Below are positions 1 through 11,600 of a stretch of DNA of 64,000 nt, piece after piece. The stretch's first letter is position 1. Each line of letters opens with the position of its first letter. The notes beneath the pieces are model-generated. The model saw nothing but the letters and a program-made list of their open reading frames with translations. It searched no databases and was not told where the DNA came from. Position numbers and translations under genes: made by a program. The DNA comes from Isoetes taiwanensis (lineage: Eukaryota; Streptophyta; Lycopodiopsida; Isoetales; Isoetaceae): the NCBI GenBank assembly GCA_021234155.1, contig JAJEKV010000057.1:2637821-2701820 (forward strand). Direction: 5' to 3'.

Positions 1-253
1 TTGATAAAGCCCATTTTCAGAAAGTGTTTGGGTCGCATAAGTAAGACCATAGGGTTCCTGGAGGTATGCAGTCTACATTTTGAAGGCATCATGCTACATA
101 TTCTGGTGGACTTGGATGCTGGCTTGTAATCTGTGGCCAGGTTCTTATAGTTAATGTCTCTGAGTCTGAGGATAAATTTTAAAAGCTCAATGCTTTATCG
201 TAGGGGCACCTTAGATGCACAATGCACAGTACATTAATTGGAGCTGAAATACA

Positions 254-1504
254 TTGGCCCAAAGCATTCGGGTGGTAAAAATAGGGGTATGCAATCAGTA
301 TATTTGGCTTGAAATCAAGAAATCAGTCTACCTTGCTGCAGTGTATTTTGCTCCATTGAATAGTCCTATATATACCCAAAATAATGTTACAGCAGATGAT
401 CCCTTTCTTCATTTAGCTCGAGATGTCTCGGAATTTAGACAAAAAGGATATGTCTTTCTTGCTGGAGACTTCAATGGTAGGGTGGCACAACAACAGGCAA
501 GTATCTTTCTTCAAGGCATAAATGATCTTTGGTTGCATGAGTTGTCTGTATGTGAATTGGAGATGGCTTGTTGGAATCGCTTGTCTGTTGACAATGAGGT
601 AAATGAGATGGGGTCTCATCTTCTTAAATTATGTGAAAGCAATAATATGGTACTTTATAATGGAACTCAGAATTTCCCTCAATCAGGAGGCTTTACATGC
701 CAAGAAGCTAGTGTGGTTGACTATCTTGTGGGAGATCCGGCTGCCCAGCATTTAATTGCAAATTTTCATATTGTAGATGAACCAGAATCTGATCATGCAG
801 CCTTGCGGTTTGATTTATGTTCATGTAAAGAGTCTGGCAAGCCCAAGTATCCTGGGGGAAGATTTAAACTTTCTAGAGAGAAGGCTACAGTTTATGAAGC
901 TGAGCTCGCTGCGGCACTGCATGCAATAGATTGGTCAGGAGATATCACTGCTAAAAACAAGCTTTTTATGAATACATTGACAGAGGTCGCCTCGCGAGTG
1001 TTTGGTAGATCTAGAGGGGGGCGTCGTAAGCACCAATCTTGGTGGGATGCCGAGTGCGCAGATGTTCGAAAGTTATACTACCAGACACTCCCAAAATCTG
1101 TAGCTAAACGTAGCTTCAAAAAGTTCGCAAAACACAAGGCAGCTGGATGGCTCAAGAGGTGGCAGGAGCAATTAATGCATGATTTGCATTATGATTCGAA
1201 AGCATTTTGGGGCAAAATGAAATCTCCTGCACCAGCTCCAGGTAATTTTAATAAACATGACCTGCTTTCTTATGTCACTGATTTGTACACAGTAGAAGGA
1301 GCTGAAAACATGAAAGTAATTGAAGATGAAGTCCCAGCCATCTTTACACCTTCAGATGTGCGTGGTGCTGCTTTAGCAAAGATGGCAAATGGTAAGGCTA
1401 GAGACGCTGAAGGGTTGGCTCTTGAATTGCTTAAATGGGGAGGTAAGACGGCATATGCTAAAATAGCTGAGTTGTTCAATCTTTCACTTGCTGCAGGATT
1501 GTGA
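254..1504 (+). CDS. LINE ORF2, endonuclease portion (frameshifted)
   Basis: The 416-residue reading frame matches the C-terminal two thirds of a plant LINE apurinic/apyrimidinic-type endonuclease, which nicks target DNA. Visible signatures are GDFN at residues 71-74, the SVVDYL block at about 153-158, and the catalytic SDH at 179-181. The N-terminal active-site motifs are missing, so the apparent ATG at 254 is not the original start. Residues after about 200 form the linker towards the reverse transcriptase. The frame stops at FNLSLAAGL just where the RT region begins in the next frame. A small deletion around 1500 probably destroyed the junction. Nuclease activity is unlikely. Confidence 0.85.
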   Translation: MAQSIRVVKIGVCNQYIWLEIKKSVYLAAVYFAPLNSPIYTQNNVTADDPFLHLARDVSEFRQKGYVFLAGDFNGRVAQQQASIFLQGINDLWLHELSVCELEMACWNRLSVDNEVNEMGSHLLKLCESNNMVLYNGTQNFPQSGGFTCQEASVVDYLVGDPAAQHLIANFHIVDEPESDHAALRFDLCSCKESGKPKYPGGRFKLSREKATVYEAELAAALHAIDWSGDITAKNKLFMNTLTEVASRVFGRSRGGRRKHQSWWDAECADVRKLYYQTLPKSVAKRSFKKFAKHKAAGWLKRWQEQLMHDLHYDSKAFWGKMKSPAPAPGNFNKHDLLSYVTDLYTVEGAENMKVIEDEVPAIFTPSDVRGAALAKMANGKARDAEGLALELLKWGGKTAYAKIAELFNLSLAAGL

Positions 1505-3222
1505 CAGTCTTAAAAGCAGGAGATAGCAACTGTGTCTATAATTACCACACTATAATGGTTAGCAGTGTGATGGCTAAGCTGTTTGGCTCAATTCTAGAGC
1601 GCAAATTGTCTACATGGGCTGATATACAAGGGGTCCGTGCCTTGGGACAAGCTGGTTTTCGAAAGGATCATAATACAATAGATCATCTTGTTACACTAAG
1701 AGTTATTGCGGAAGGAGCCAAAGGTGCTGGAAAGGCCATATTCTGTTGCTTTGTGGACTTCGCAAAGGCATTCGATCGAGTGCCTCGCAGGAAGTTGGGA
1801 GATAGAATGGCTCAGCTCGGAGTACCGCTAGCTATCCAAAAAGCAGTAGCAAGATTGTATGAGAGTGTGCTGGTTGAGCTCTCATTCCCCATGGATGGAC
1901 CAGATAAAGTTGACAGTAATATTGGAGTAAAGCAGGGATGCCCACTTTCGCCCACGTTATTCGGGCTTTTTATTGACAGGCTTGAATCTTGGTTGGCAAC
2001 TGAAGGTGTGGGGGTTCAGGTGGGTCGCTATTTGATGCAGCTTCTACTTTATGCAGACGATGTTGTTTTGGTGTCTAGAACGGCGGATGGGTTGCAAAAG
2101 CTGCTTTGGCAACTCGAGGCATTCTGCCAAGACACAGGGATGGCTGTCAATAAACAAAAGACAAAAGTTATGGTCATTGGATCCCGTGCTTCAGTTGAGA
2201 TGGTCTTTGGTGGGGAGATATTGGAGCAGGTTAAACAGTACAAATATCTCGGCATTGAGTTTACTAATGATTATCATTGGAATGCTGGGGTAGCCAAACG
2301 GGTTTCAGGAGGATTGAGGGCTTTATATCATGCTTATAGTATATGGAGGCAAACCCATATTACTCAATGGGCACTTCGTAAACTGATGTTTAAAGTCATG
2401 GTGCAGACAGTGGTGTTGTATGGCTGCCCTGCTTGGGCACCAGGATTGGCACAGAAAATGTGGAAAGAGATTGAACAAGTACAAAAAAGATTTCTTTTGG
2501 AAGAATTAGGCTCTAAGCCCCAAACACCTTATGAAATGTCGTCAAGCAAGGGTATGTTTCCCTTGGAGGTGGAAGCTTTGGCCCAGACGCTCTCTTATTT
2601 CTTGCGTGTGAGCAACATGAATGAGTTGCGGCTGCCAGCTCAAGCTTTATATGAGTCGCGTGAACAATCTCATGATGGCTGGTATAAGCAACTTTGGAGT
2701 TGGGCTGACAAATGGGGGATTCAGATAGACGATCTTCCAGTTACTGAGATTGGGATAAGAGCTTTAGTAACTGAAAAAGCACTTCAAAAGATGTGGCCAA
2801 TAGGCGAACTAGGGGTGAAGCGAGAATTTTATAGGGGGTGTGTTAATACTATGGTGATGTACGAGGAGCAATCATACCTTCAAGAACCCAGTCGAAAGAA
2901 AAGACAGATAATTGCTCAGCTACGCCTTAGTTCACATAGATTGGAGATTGAGATTGGACGTGAAGAAGGAAATCCTAGAGAATTGCGTTTCTGTCGCTGT
3001 TGCAAAGAGGCACTGGTGGAAGATGAGCATCATGCTTTGCTTGTGTGTTCGGCTTTTGAAGACGTCAGAGATATTCATAGCATTGTCGCTCGATCCTTTT
3101 CAGCTCTTTTAGATATGCCTTCCAGTAATCTTGGGTCATATCTTTATGATTATTGGAAGTCTAGGAAGGAGTTATTTGAGCTCTATCAGATAGCAGAGGA
3201 ATTGGAGGCACAATTTGCCTAA
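1501..3222 (+). CDS. LINE ORF2, reverse transcriptase and zinc-knuckle portion
   Basis: The 573-residue frame contains the RT core in order: QAGFR (50-54), FVDFAKAFD (84-92, first catalytic Asp), [10 protein letters not shown] (142-151) and YADD (184-187, catalytic Asp pair). A zf-RVT-like cluster lies near the C-terminus with C498-x2-C501 and H511-x4-C516. All key RT residues are present, so this half is intact, but it is cut off from its endonuclease by the frameshift near 1500. The printed start at 1501 is only the first Met after that break. The same C-terminal zinc cluster is recognisable in the decayed LINE copies at 12.9, 50.5 and 57.7 kb. Confidence 0.9.
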   Translation: MTVLKAGDSNCVYNYHTIMVSSVMAKLFGSILERKLSTWADIQGVRALGQAGFRKDHNTIDHLVTLRVIAEGAKGAGKAIFCCFVDFAKAFDRVPRRKLGDRMAQLGVPLAIQKAVARLYESVLVELSFPMDGPDKVDSNIGVKQGCPLSPTLFGLFIDRLESWLATEGVGVQVGRYLMQLLLYADDVVLVSRTADGLQKLLWQLEAFCQDTGMAVNKQKTKVMVIGSRASVEMVFGGEILEQVKQYKYLGIEFTNDYHWNAGVAKRVSGGLRALYHAYSIWRQTHITQWALRKLMFKVMVQTVVLYGCPAWAPGLAQKMWKEIEQVQKRFLLEELGSKPQTPYEMSSSKGMFPLEVEALAQTLSYFLRVSNMNELRLPAQALYESREQSHDGWYKQLWSWADKWGIQIDDLPVTEIGIRALVTEKALQKMWPIGELGVKREFYRGCVNTMVMYEEQSYLQEPSRKKRQIIAQLRLSSHRLEIEIGREEGNPRELRFCRCCKEALVEDEHHALLVCSAFEDVRDIHSIVARSFSALLDMPSSNLGSYLYDYWKSRKELFELYQIAEELEAQFA

Positions 3223-3246
3223 AAAAACGCTTTGATTGTATTGTTT

Positions 3247-3305
3247 CGCCCATGGACCTGAGGGTCTCACGGCGTGAATTTAATTTAATTTAATTTAATT
3301 TAATT
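3247..3305 (+). other. LINE 3'-terminal hairpin and TTTAA tail
   Basis: CGCC at 3247-3250 can pair with GGCG at 3271-3274. GACC at 3255-3258 pairs with GGTC at 3263-3266 around a TGAG loop. The repeat tail follows directly. Copies at 12.6, 46.5, 50.1 and 58.0 kb have the same fold, mostly with outer stem GTCC/GGAC. I infer an RT recognition structure. Confidence 0.6.
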
Positions 3306-4321
3306 AAGTTGGAGAAGTCCCGTTGACTCTGCAAGCTCTTCCAGCCCTTTCCAGGTGCCTGTGTCATAATCATCACCTTTATTTCATGAGGGGAGTACCT
3401 GGCTCACTTCCTAAAGTTATTTTTCGTCTTGTATCATACACAAGGTTGTGAGGACAAGGTATATGCTGCTCTTGATATTTCTATGTTTTTTTTTGATGGG
3501 AACGAAATTGGAAGCATGTATTCAGCAGGTCCTATGCCTCGTTGTGTTGGCACAGAGCCTTACAGAGCAAACCGTGGGGACATTTGCAGGTAGAAAGCGT
3601 GGAATGTAAGCAATGCTTCAAAGATATGGAGACAATGGCACATTACAAGCAAAACAGATGTGGCAGATGATGTGCGAAAGCATACCTTACTCTTATTAAA
3701 CCAGACCAGGCAAATTTTATAAAGATCTTCAAATGTGTCAAACACTGTCTAGATCTTCAGGAAATTTTGTCAAGGTCATCTTCCTGGGTAGGGATGCTAT
3801 CAAGAATCAGAATGGGCCCATCAGTCTTATGTTTGAAAGGTCAGCATTTCCCACGAACCTTCAATCATTGATCATGCATTCAAGGGCTGATTCCTCTCTT
3901 AACTTTGGCGATGTAGATAAAAATGAGGCAGTTGGAGATGTTGGAAGAGTTTATGGGCATGAGGCAGAGCCTGATAACATTGTTTCAGAAAGATTTTCTT
4001 TAAAAGCTGTGACTTTCTATACTGATCAGGATACCGATGGAAAGGTCGAATGGTCCCACGGAATCCCACGGAAATTATTCTTTTGAAGAGTATAAAGTGC
4101 ACAAGCAAGGACTGCAAATGATCTTTATTATTATCACCAGTTTGGAATGCAATATACTAAGGTGAGGCAAATTATGATGTCGAAGCTTTCGTCGCTATTG
4201 GCTAACTCAGTTGACACTTCTCCTCATCACATGTGGCAATTTATAATATATGGTTTGCAATAACACATCATTCATTTTGTATTTTTATTTTCTTGTTTAC
4301 CTCAAAGTTTATCTATGTTTG
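3306..4321. other. Unassigned stretch with weak ORF
   Basis: A plus-strand reading frame of 117 codons lies at 3733-4086. It shows no motif, repeat or splice support that I can recognise. It could be an old exon or chance. Nothing else was identified. Confidence 0.3.
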
Positions 4322-4329
4322 CTTCTTTT

Positions 4330-4728
4330 GGGGCCCGAAGGGCCCAAAATTTTTTTTTAATGTAACAACCAACATAACTACTATTAACATTAATTAACAC
4401 AAACCATTACATTCAACATGTTTAAATTAAAATCCCCCTAAAACCCCCTTTGGTTTGGGTGCATATTCACACGGGGGGTGACGTAGGGCAGCGAGAGCCT
4501 TATAATTATATTTTGCATGTACAAAATCAACACCATATAGTATATTACCTTAATCTTATAGTATTTTGCGAATCTTGTTATACAGTATAGCAAATTCTGT
4601 ACATCTATACCCCACAAATGAGGAATTTTGTGTACGGTGTAGATTAAGGAATAAGGGGTGAATATGCCTATCCAACAGCTCTCGTTGCCCGGAGTCACCC
4701 CCCGTGTGAATATGCACCCAAACCAAAG
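4330..4728. mobile_element. MITE-like element with ~51-bp terminal inverted repeats (copy 1)
   Basis: A terminal inverted repeat pairs 4448-4498 with 4678-4728. The first 35 bases (CTTTGGTTTGGGTGC...) are perfect and the rest has a few mismatches. The interior of about 180 bp is AT-rich and has no coding potential. A second copy lies at 7565-8087. Sequence similarity between the copies extends leftwards past the TIR to about 4330, starting at a GGGCCC-rich palindrome. The element may therefore be larger than the TIR pair, or the MITE may sit in an older repeat. No convincing target-site duplication is seen. Superfamily is not assigned. Confidence 0.75.
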
Positions 4729-4960
4729 TTGGTGGAAACCGTGCAATTAAAAAAAAAAAAAAAAAGGGAAAAGAAAAAGAAACCATGCAATAGACATAAA
4801 ATGTGGAATTTTGGCATGCAGTGCCTACTAGAATCCCATGGGTTGTGATATTGGTCTATCGGTATCACAATTACTCTAGAATCAACATAACAAGGGTATT
4901 AACATCTTAAGCCAAAATGATTAGTTGTGCGTGGTGGTTTAAAATTCTTATCCTGCACTA

Positions 4961-5090
4961 TAATTGAATTGAATTAAATTAAATGTTTTTTATCGTCCAA
5001 TGCAGGAGCGCAACAGGCCTATTATTGCCCGGATTAAAAAAACCCTTGCCCCAAAGAGTTTTCAAAGGAAAAAACTGTGGCAACAATGAT
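4961..5090 (-). mobile_element. LINE 3'-end fragment, internally deleted
   Basis: Read on the minus strand this holds the conserved GTTTTTTCC...GGGTTTTTTTAATCC block of the LINE 3' UTR, then GGACGATAAAAA and a tail of TTTAA/TTCAA units at 4961-4984. The 5' arm of the terminal hairpin is missing, so the copy has an internal deletion. It lies just downstream of the last recognised PH-gene exon. Confidence 0.7.
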
Positions 5091-5289
5091 TATTGAGACA
5101 AGCTATACAAATAAACATATGTGGAGGCATATAGACCCATCACCCATACTGATATTGCAATTGTTCATTGTGCAATACGTGTCGCATATAAACACATCGT
5201 GGTCATGCATCTACAATTGATAATTATACGGTGATATCGACTGGTCGTCTGTGATAATTATAGGCAATAAATATTGATTTAATTTAGTA

Positions 5290-5400
5290 CGTGGTAGGCG
5301 GTGTGGTTAAACCCCTCGCTTTCTAGCACAACAACATGGATTCAAGTCATGTTGTGTTTTGCCTTAGGGTAAGAAAAATATAAGCGCTAGTTATGGGTTG
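5290..5400 (+). mobile_element. Possible tRNA-derived SINE head
   Basis: A box A-like run (TAGGCGGTGTGG, about 5295-5306) and a box B-like GGATTCAAGTC (5338-5348) have the spacing of an internal Pol III promoter. The segment resembles a degenerate tRNA without a clean cloverleaf. A SINE remnant is more likely than a functional tRNA gene, and no tail or target duplication was defined. Confidence 0.35.
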
Positions 5401-5528
5401 GATTATCCACATCTAATATCATAGCAAGACAATCTTATTCCGATGCACATACACCCTTTGCAAATTCATTAGTTTCTAAAATTATCCTTCTGAGTTAAAT
5501 TGGCATAAATTGCCCTGTTCACACATAC

Positions 5529-5621
5529 TTGTTTCAAAATTTCGATCGAATAGAATTCTTCCATAAGCTCTTCAGCTAAAGCTTGAAGAAGAATTGCACT
5601 AAGTTGCTCTGGATTAACATC
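5529..5621 (-). CDS. PH-domain gene, exon 7 (last recognised)
   Basis: The 93-nt exon encodes 31 residues starting [18 protein letters not shown] and ends in phase 0 before GTATGT. Coding must continue downstream on the minus strand, since there is no stop, but the next exon was not found before the window edge. Confidence 0.75.
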
Positions 5622-8600
5622 CTATAAGGCATAACCAATTAGAAAGACTATATTAGTGCATCTTGGAATTGTTTAAATTTGAAAATAGTTCACCATCTGA
5701 GCCGCTAAAGCAACAGCCGCTCTCCATCGTGCTTCCAAATCTTTCACCTGCAATATTGTTATATTTCAAGTACAACAATATAAATGCTTCAGAGCTCATA
5801 TGACATTGAAATTGATGTTTCAAGTGCCATAAATAGTTTAGCCCTTAGAACCTTTATTATTAGAAAGCTTTCAATCAACATTTATCTCATGTACTTCGTA
5901 GCTTGTATTTTTTTTTCCCTTCAGATCTTAGTAAAGTCAAATTTGACTACTTTTTATGCACTGAAAGCACTATAACATGAAAGCCAATTAGTGGAAGACT
6001 ATTATCTACTAGATTGTTGTGATGCCTTTTTATGGCAAATTTACCTCATAACGAGAATGTTCGAGTTTTGCCTTGATAATTTGTTTAGAAACTGATGCAA
6101 ATCGAATGGCATCTACAGGCATAAAGAAATGTTAAAAAAGCAAACATTTTCAAGAAAAAGGAAATGCATACCGATCCAAGATTGACGGTCTGTATCGTCT
6201 TTAGCAGCTAATATATAATTATCACGTTTCACTATGCCAGCCAAGGAATATTTGTCTTGAAGGTTAACAACAAACACATGATGTAGAGTTGTAGATGGCC
6301 CTGGTTCAATTGCTTCAACATTGCATCCTTGTAGAGGAATAACTCCTTTTGCCTCTGTATGGTTCTGTTCACAACATATTGGTCACATGTATTGATGAAA
6401 ATACGATGATGTTAAAGAGAGGTGAAACAAAGAAAGGCATCAATATGTAGCATAATAACAGGGGGTTTTCTTTGTGTTTTTGTACGCTTTTCACTAAGGT
6501 TTTCCTATGATTTCGTGATGTATTCAAATGGATGTACTAATGCGTACTCTAGAGTGCACCATTTCTGAGCCATTGATTTTAGCCTTTTTTTTCCAATGGT
6601 TAACAACCAATGGCTCACAACAAAAGCCCTTTTTTTGTGCGTGTGGTGCATAATAGTCAACAACTAATGGCTCACAACAAAAGCCCTCTTTTTGTGTGTG
6701 TGGTGCATAATGGGCACATGAAGGGCTTGAAGGGCGCATGTAGTGCAGTTTCCCCGCCGGCAACACATTTCTTATCATAACTTTTGATCCAGAGCTCTGT
6801 TTGAGATGATTTTTATTGCGTTGGAAAGCTCTCTCCGAGATCTTTTTGATAGTGTATGATATGGATATGTTTGGTTAAGTTATCTATGGTAAAACAGCAA
6901 TTCTTCGGCCGGGCTTGGTAGGCTTTCACATCCTATCAGCTGATTAATACAGGATTGCGCTATTGGATATTGTTTTATGGCTCATTCCGAATGAAGCTTG
7001 CAAAAAATTATCATGCATTTTTAGATTTTGAGGCAGTTATGAAGCAAATTCCAAGGCTTCTAGATCCTTGTGCTAATAAGCAGAAAAGTTTCCCACTTTG
7101 GTTTCTCATCACAAGAATCCATGGAGGCCAAAGGCTGCTGTTAAATTCCAGTTGAAAAATGTTTGTGTATGGGTGTTGCAAACTTTATGACTTTCAGAAT
7201 AATGGGATCAATCTGCTCTATGTTTATGGTAACTTTTACTTATGTTCTATTTGTTTTATTGTGATGAAATTCAAAAGCTACAGGTGATGAAAGCCTCAAA
7301 TGAATTCTAGTTTTTTTCTGGTTTGAATTCTAAAATTTTTGTCACACGGGGACGTCCCTAAGGGCCCCGAAGGGGCTACTACGGGCCTAAATTTTTTTTT
7401 TTTGCAACACAAACCATTAACATCCAACATATAAAAATTAAATCCCCCAACACATAACAACCAACACATAACAACCATTGACATTAACACCAACACATAA
7501 CTACTATTGACATTAATTAACACAACCATTGGGTCCAACACATTTAAATTAAAATTCCCCTTAAATCCCCTTTGGTTTGGGTGCATATTCACACGGGGGG
7601 TGATGTAGGGTAGCGAGAGCCCTCATGTATTTGCCAGCTGCCCGGCATATTCAGAGATCAGAGAGAAGTTTAGAATTCAAGTACAGGATTTCAGATCCTT
7701 GTTTTCATTGTCATTTTTTGACTTGGGTTTGTATTTAAGGGCGGTGGATGCACACCGTTCCTTACTACTGAAACTATAACTGTAAAGATTTGCAGGCTCC
7801 ATGGCTCTCTTCAGGGTCCAAGTGAGCTAGTTAAATAAATAAATAAATAAATAAATAATTATATTTTGCACGTACGAAATCAACATCATATAGTATTCCG
7901 CTTGAAATCTTATAGTATTTTGCGAATCTTGTTATACAGTATAGCAAATTTTGTACTTGCATACCCCACAAACGAGGAACTTTACGTACAGTGTAGATTA
8001 AGGAATAAGGGGTGAATATGCCTATCCAACAGCTCTCGTTGCCCGGAGTCACCCCCCGTGTGAATATGCACCCAAACCAAAGGGGATACAAAGAAATTTA
8101 GCATGTCCTACGGTGCATGTTCCAGCTTCAACATGTTCCTACTGCGCAAGTTTTGGCCATCGCATGGTTCAGAACATTCTCTTTGCAAGATCTGTATTCC
8201 AAAATATTATGTGTGTGTAGCACATCCCACGGTGCATATTTAGTTTTAGCATATTCTTACAATGCAAGTTCGGGTCGACACATTGTTTAGAATGTTCTCT
8301 TTACAAGATTTTTATTCCAAAACTTCTGCTTGGTTGTCTCTCCAATAGGGGATTCCAGTACACTCTTCTCGCAAGATTTTTGAAAAGTTTCTATTCTGGC
8401 CTTGAGCCGACTCCACAACATCTATTTTACTTAAAGCACCCTCTTTGTATATTTTTTGAATTGGATTGAGGTGTTTATCAAAGAGGATCTAGAACATTCT
8501 AAAATATTTTGCAATATTCTATTTTAATTATAACATTTTCTTTACAAGTTTTTTGAAAGATTTCTATTTGAATTGAGGTGCTTACCTATGAGCATCTACA

Positions 8601-11600
8601 ACATTAGACAACATTCTATTTTGATTAGAGCATGCTCTTTGCAATATTTTTGAAAACTCTTTATTTTTAAATTGAGGTGCGTAACTGTAGGCTTCATAGA
8701 GCATTTTATTCTCATTAGAGCCAATGGGTTTGAGGTGCTTACCCATGTTGTTGAGGTGCTTACTCTTGTTGATTTTGGGCTTGAGGTGCTTAAACATTGG
8801 CTTCTCTAACATTCTAGAACCTTATAAAATGTTCTATTGCTATTTTAGGCTATCTTAGTGTGCTGATTAGCACGCAATGTGGCATGATTCAGGCGTGCTT
8901 CTTTGCAAATTGTTATGATTCTTATGAAAATACAAGCATCTGAGGCAAGAGCCTTCATAAGAGCTGTCTTACTAGTTATGTCGAGACATTTACGGCATAT
9001 ATTCCTTTTGATTGTTTGAGCGTTAATCCAAGAGTTTTCCTCTGTATTTGGACAACTCAAGGAGAAATTATTGCATACACATGTGAATCAGGGTTGAAAG
9101 GTACCATGCAATAGTTCAATTTGTTGCTTTAAAATGTGTGTAGGATTAAGTGTTCATCTAGGTACAACAATCCAAACGATAAGAATAGAAGCATTTACAA
9201 GCAATTTACAGGTACATTTCCTAAATGATTTATGAGTGTTATGCATTCTTACAGACATTGGTCTATCTATTTAGATGGGCTACCTCATCAAAACCTTCAT
9301 CCTGATTAGGTACCAAGACTCTGCCGATTTATGGCACAGAGACTTGGTTATTGAATTTGCATCAAGGACTATTTTCATGTAGTGTTTGCAGTGCATTTGT
9401 AGGCTAGTCCTTTATTATGTTTCTTTGTATGTACAAGAGTTATTCCTCTATTGTTTTCTTCCACATAGGCCAATGATTTAAATCACATGTTTTCAAAAAA
9501 TAATTTTGTACTTGGATACGCTCTAAACATCAGGCCTTTCCATTAATGTCATTTTCTTGCTGAACCCTTTGGCACAAAACCTGTACGCCAAATTTGTCTT
9601 GTCCATACTTACCCCTATGCAGCTGCTGAATTACTGTGTGAAGGTTAAAGCTCTTACTATAAAAGATTTACCTTTTTCTTTGGCCTGATGCAATAGAAAC
9701 ACTTTAACCTTAAATTATTGAGATTGATTATTGCTTGGCTTACGTATATTTGCATCAAGGGCATAGAGTAGACCCCATAATGTGCACTAAGAAGGCAAGT
9801 TTATGTGAATGGTTTCAAGATCACCAAGCTAGAAGAATGACGTTTCTTTAATTGTTTTCATAGTTGGAAAAATTGATATTATCTGCGCATTGTATTGAAA
9901 TTGAGAATATTGTAGGCAGCATTATTGCTTACCTATTAGAGTCACCCTACGACTGATTCTATGAGAAGTTAGCCCATAGTGTAGTGTAGTTTAATAAATA
10001 CTTCCTTGAATCTGAAGATACAGAAAGGGACAGAAGGAAAACAGAGAAAACAGGTGTTGCGAAGCGAGAGGAGAAAGATAGATTGATTGCTTTACCTCCT
10101 GCAGCCATACATATTTTTTACATATAGACCATAGTTAATAAAGTCGTCCTACAGCTAATCATCATAATGAAATTAAGGGTACTATAAACAGAATTATTGC
10201 TTACCTCTAGTGTAATGTAGCTTAAAAAAATATTGGCTTGCATTCGATGGTACAAAGAGTGATTGAAAAAGAATAGAGAACGCAAATTGTTGAGAAGATG
10301 ATGTGAAAAGTATGTCAAGCTGCCTCCTAGAGCTATCCTACAACTGATTCTGTGGAGGACTGGTCATAGTGTGGCTTGGCTTAATACATTATCGCACTGC
10401 ATTGAAACGTGTTGGAAAGGATACTTCTTTGTTTGTAATGGGCAGAAGAAAAATTGAGGGAATAAGTGGTAAGAGAAGGATAGATCAAACAAAAAGCGTC
10501 GTAGGAAGTCAGCTTTTTCGAGGAAGAGTGTTGTATGCAGCATTATTACTTTCCTATCAGATGTTTACGTGAGATGTCTCTTTATCGTGGAGTCTAGGTA
10601 CACCATTGTTTTGAGTCTGAAGATACAGACATGGATGGAAGGGAAATCATCTTGGAATGTTTACATCAACACTGTCCTTCCTTATGCAGACCCGTCATCC
10701 TTGTGGTTTTTGCAGCCCAATTTAAGGAGAGGTGATGTTAGTACGTGGAGCTTATCTGCAAGTGATGATTTGGAGAATTTTTACAATGCCATTTTGCTAT
10801 AAAAAAACATTTAGAATTTTACTTAGAAAGCTGAATTATTTGCTAGATTATTAGTTATTGTGATTGATTATTGTCTTGCTAGAGAGAAACAGAGGAAATA
10901 GGTCCTACGGAGCAAATTGGGGAAAAATAGATAGGTTGCTTTACATCCCATGGCCATACATGTTTTTTGAATATAGGCCTTACTTATTAAAGTCGTCCTA
11001 CAACTAGTGGAATTAGGGGTGCTATAAGCAGAACTATTGCTTGCATATCAGATAAGATATTGGTTTGCATTGAAAGGTACATGAAGTAGTAAGAGGAACA
11101 AACAAAACAAGTGTTGAGAGTTAGATCTTAGTGCGGTCTAGTAGTTTAATAAAATATTGGTTGCATTGAAACACATAGCCTAGGGTGATCCGCTTCCTAA
11201 ATTCTCAAAGATTTCATGAGATTTCCTTGGTTCCTTTAAATTTTATGAGATTCCTCTAGGTTCTCTAAGAGTTTGTAAAGATTCCCTTAGATTTTATGAG
11301 ATTCTATTAGATTCTACGTAGGTTCCCTTATATTCAATGAAGATTGCTCTAGATTCTTCAAGATTCCTTTAGATTTTATTAGGTTCTCCTAAATTCTCTT
11401 AGGTCTATGAGGATGCCCCTAGATTCCCCTAGGTTTTATAAGAATGCCCTTAGATTCTCTTAGATTCCCTTTGATTTTATGAAATTAGTAACTTTTTGTG
11501 TTGGAGTTCACCGTATAATTGTGTTTGACTGGGATCATGTTAACCTAACTCAACAGTGACAGTGCCCTGTGTAAATGCAAACATCTACCCTAATGGTTTA

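Larger units (their letters stand above)
254..3305 (+). mobile_element. LINE (non-LTR retrotransposon), 5'-truncated, 3' end intact
   Basis: The copy carries the C-terminal part of an APE-type endonuclease, a full reverse transcriptase, a C-terminal zinc-knuckle region, a short 3' UTR and a tail of TTTAA repeats at about 3276-3305. The 3' UTR ends in a hairpin at 3247-3274: outer stem CGCC/GGCG, inner stem GACC/GGTC around TGAG. No ORF1 or endonuclease N-terminus is visible upstream, so the copy is 5'-truncated near 230-280, as is usual for target-primed reverse transcription. One frameshift near 1500 separates endonuclease and RT frames. No target-site duplication could be fixed. It is the least decayed LINE here. 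Confidence 0.9.

Noticed and set aside
3733-4086. Plus-strand frame of 117 codons
   Set aside because: No motif, splice site or homology that I can name. Kept only as an unassigned stretch.
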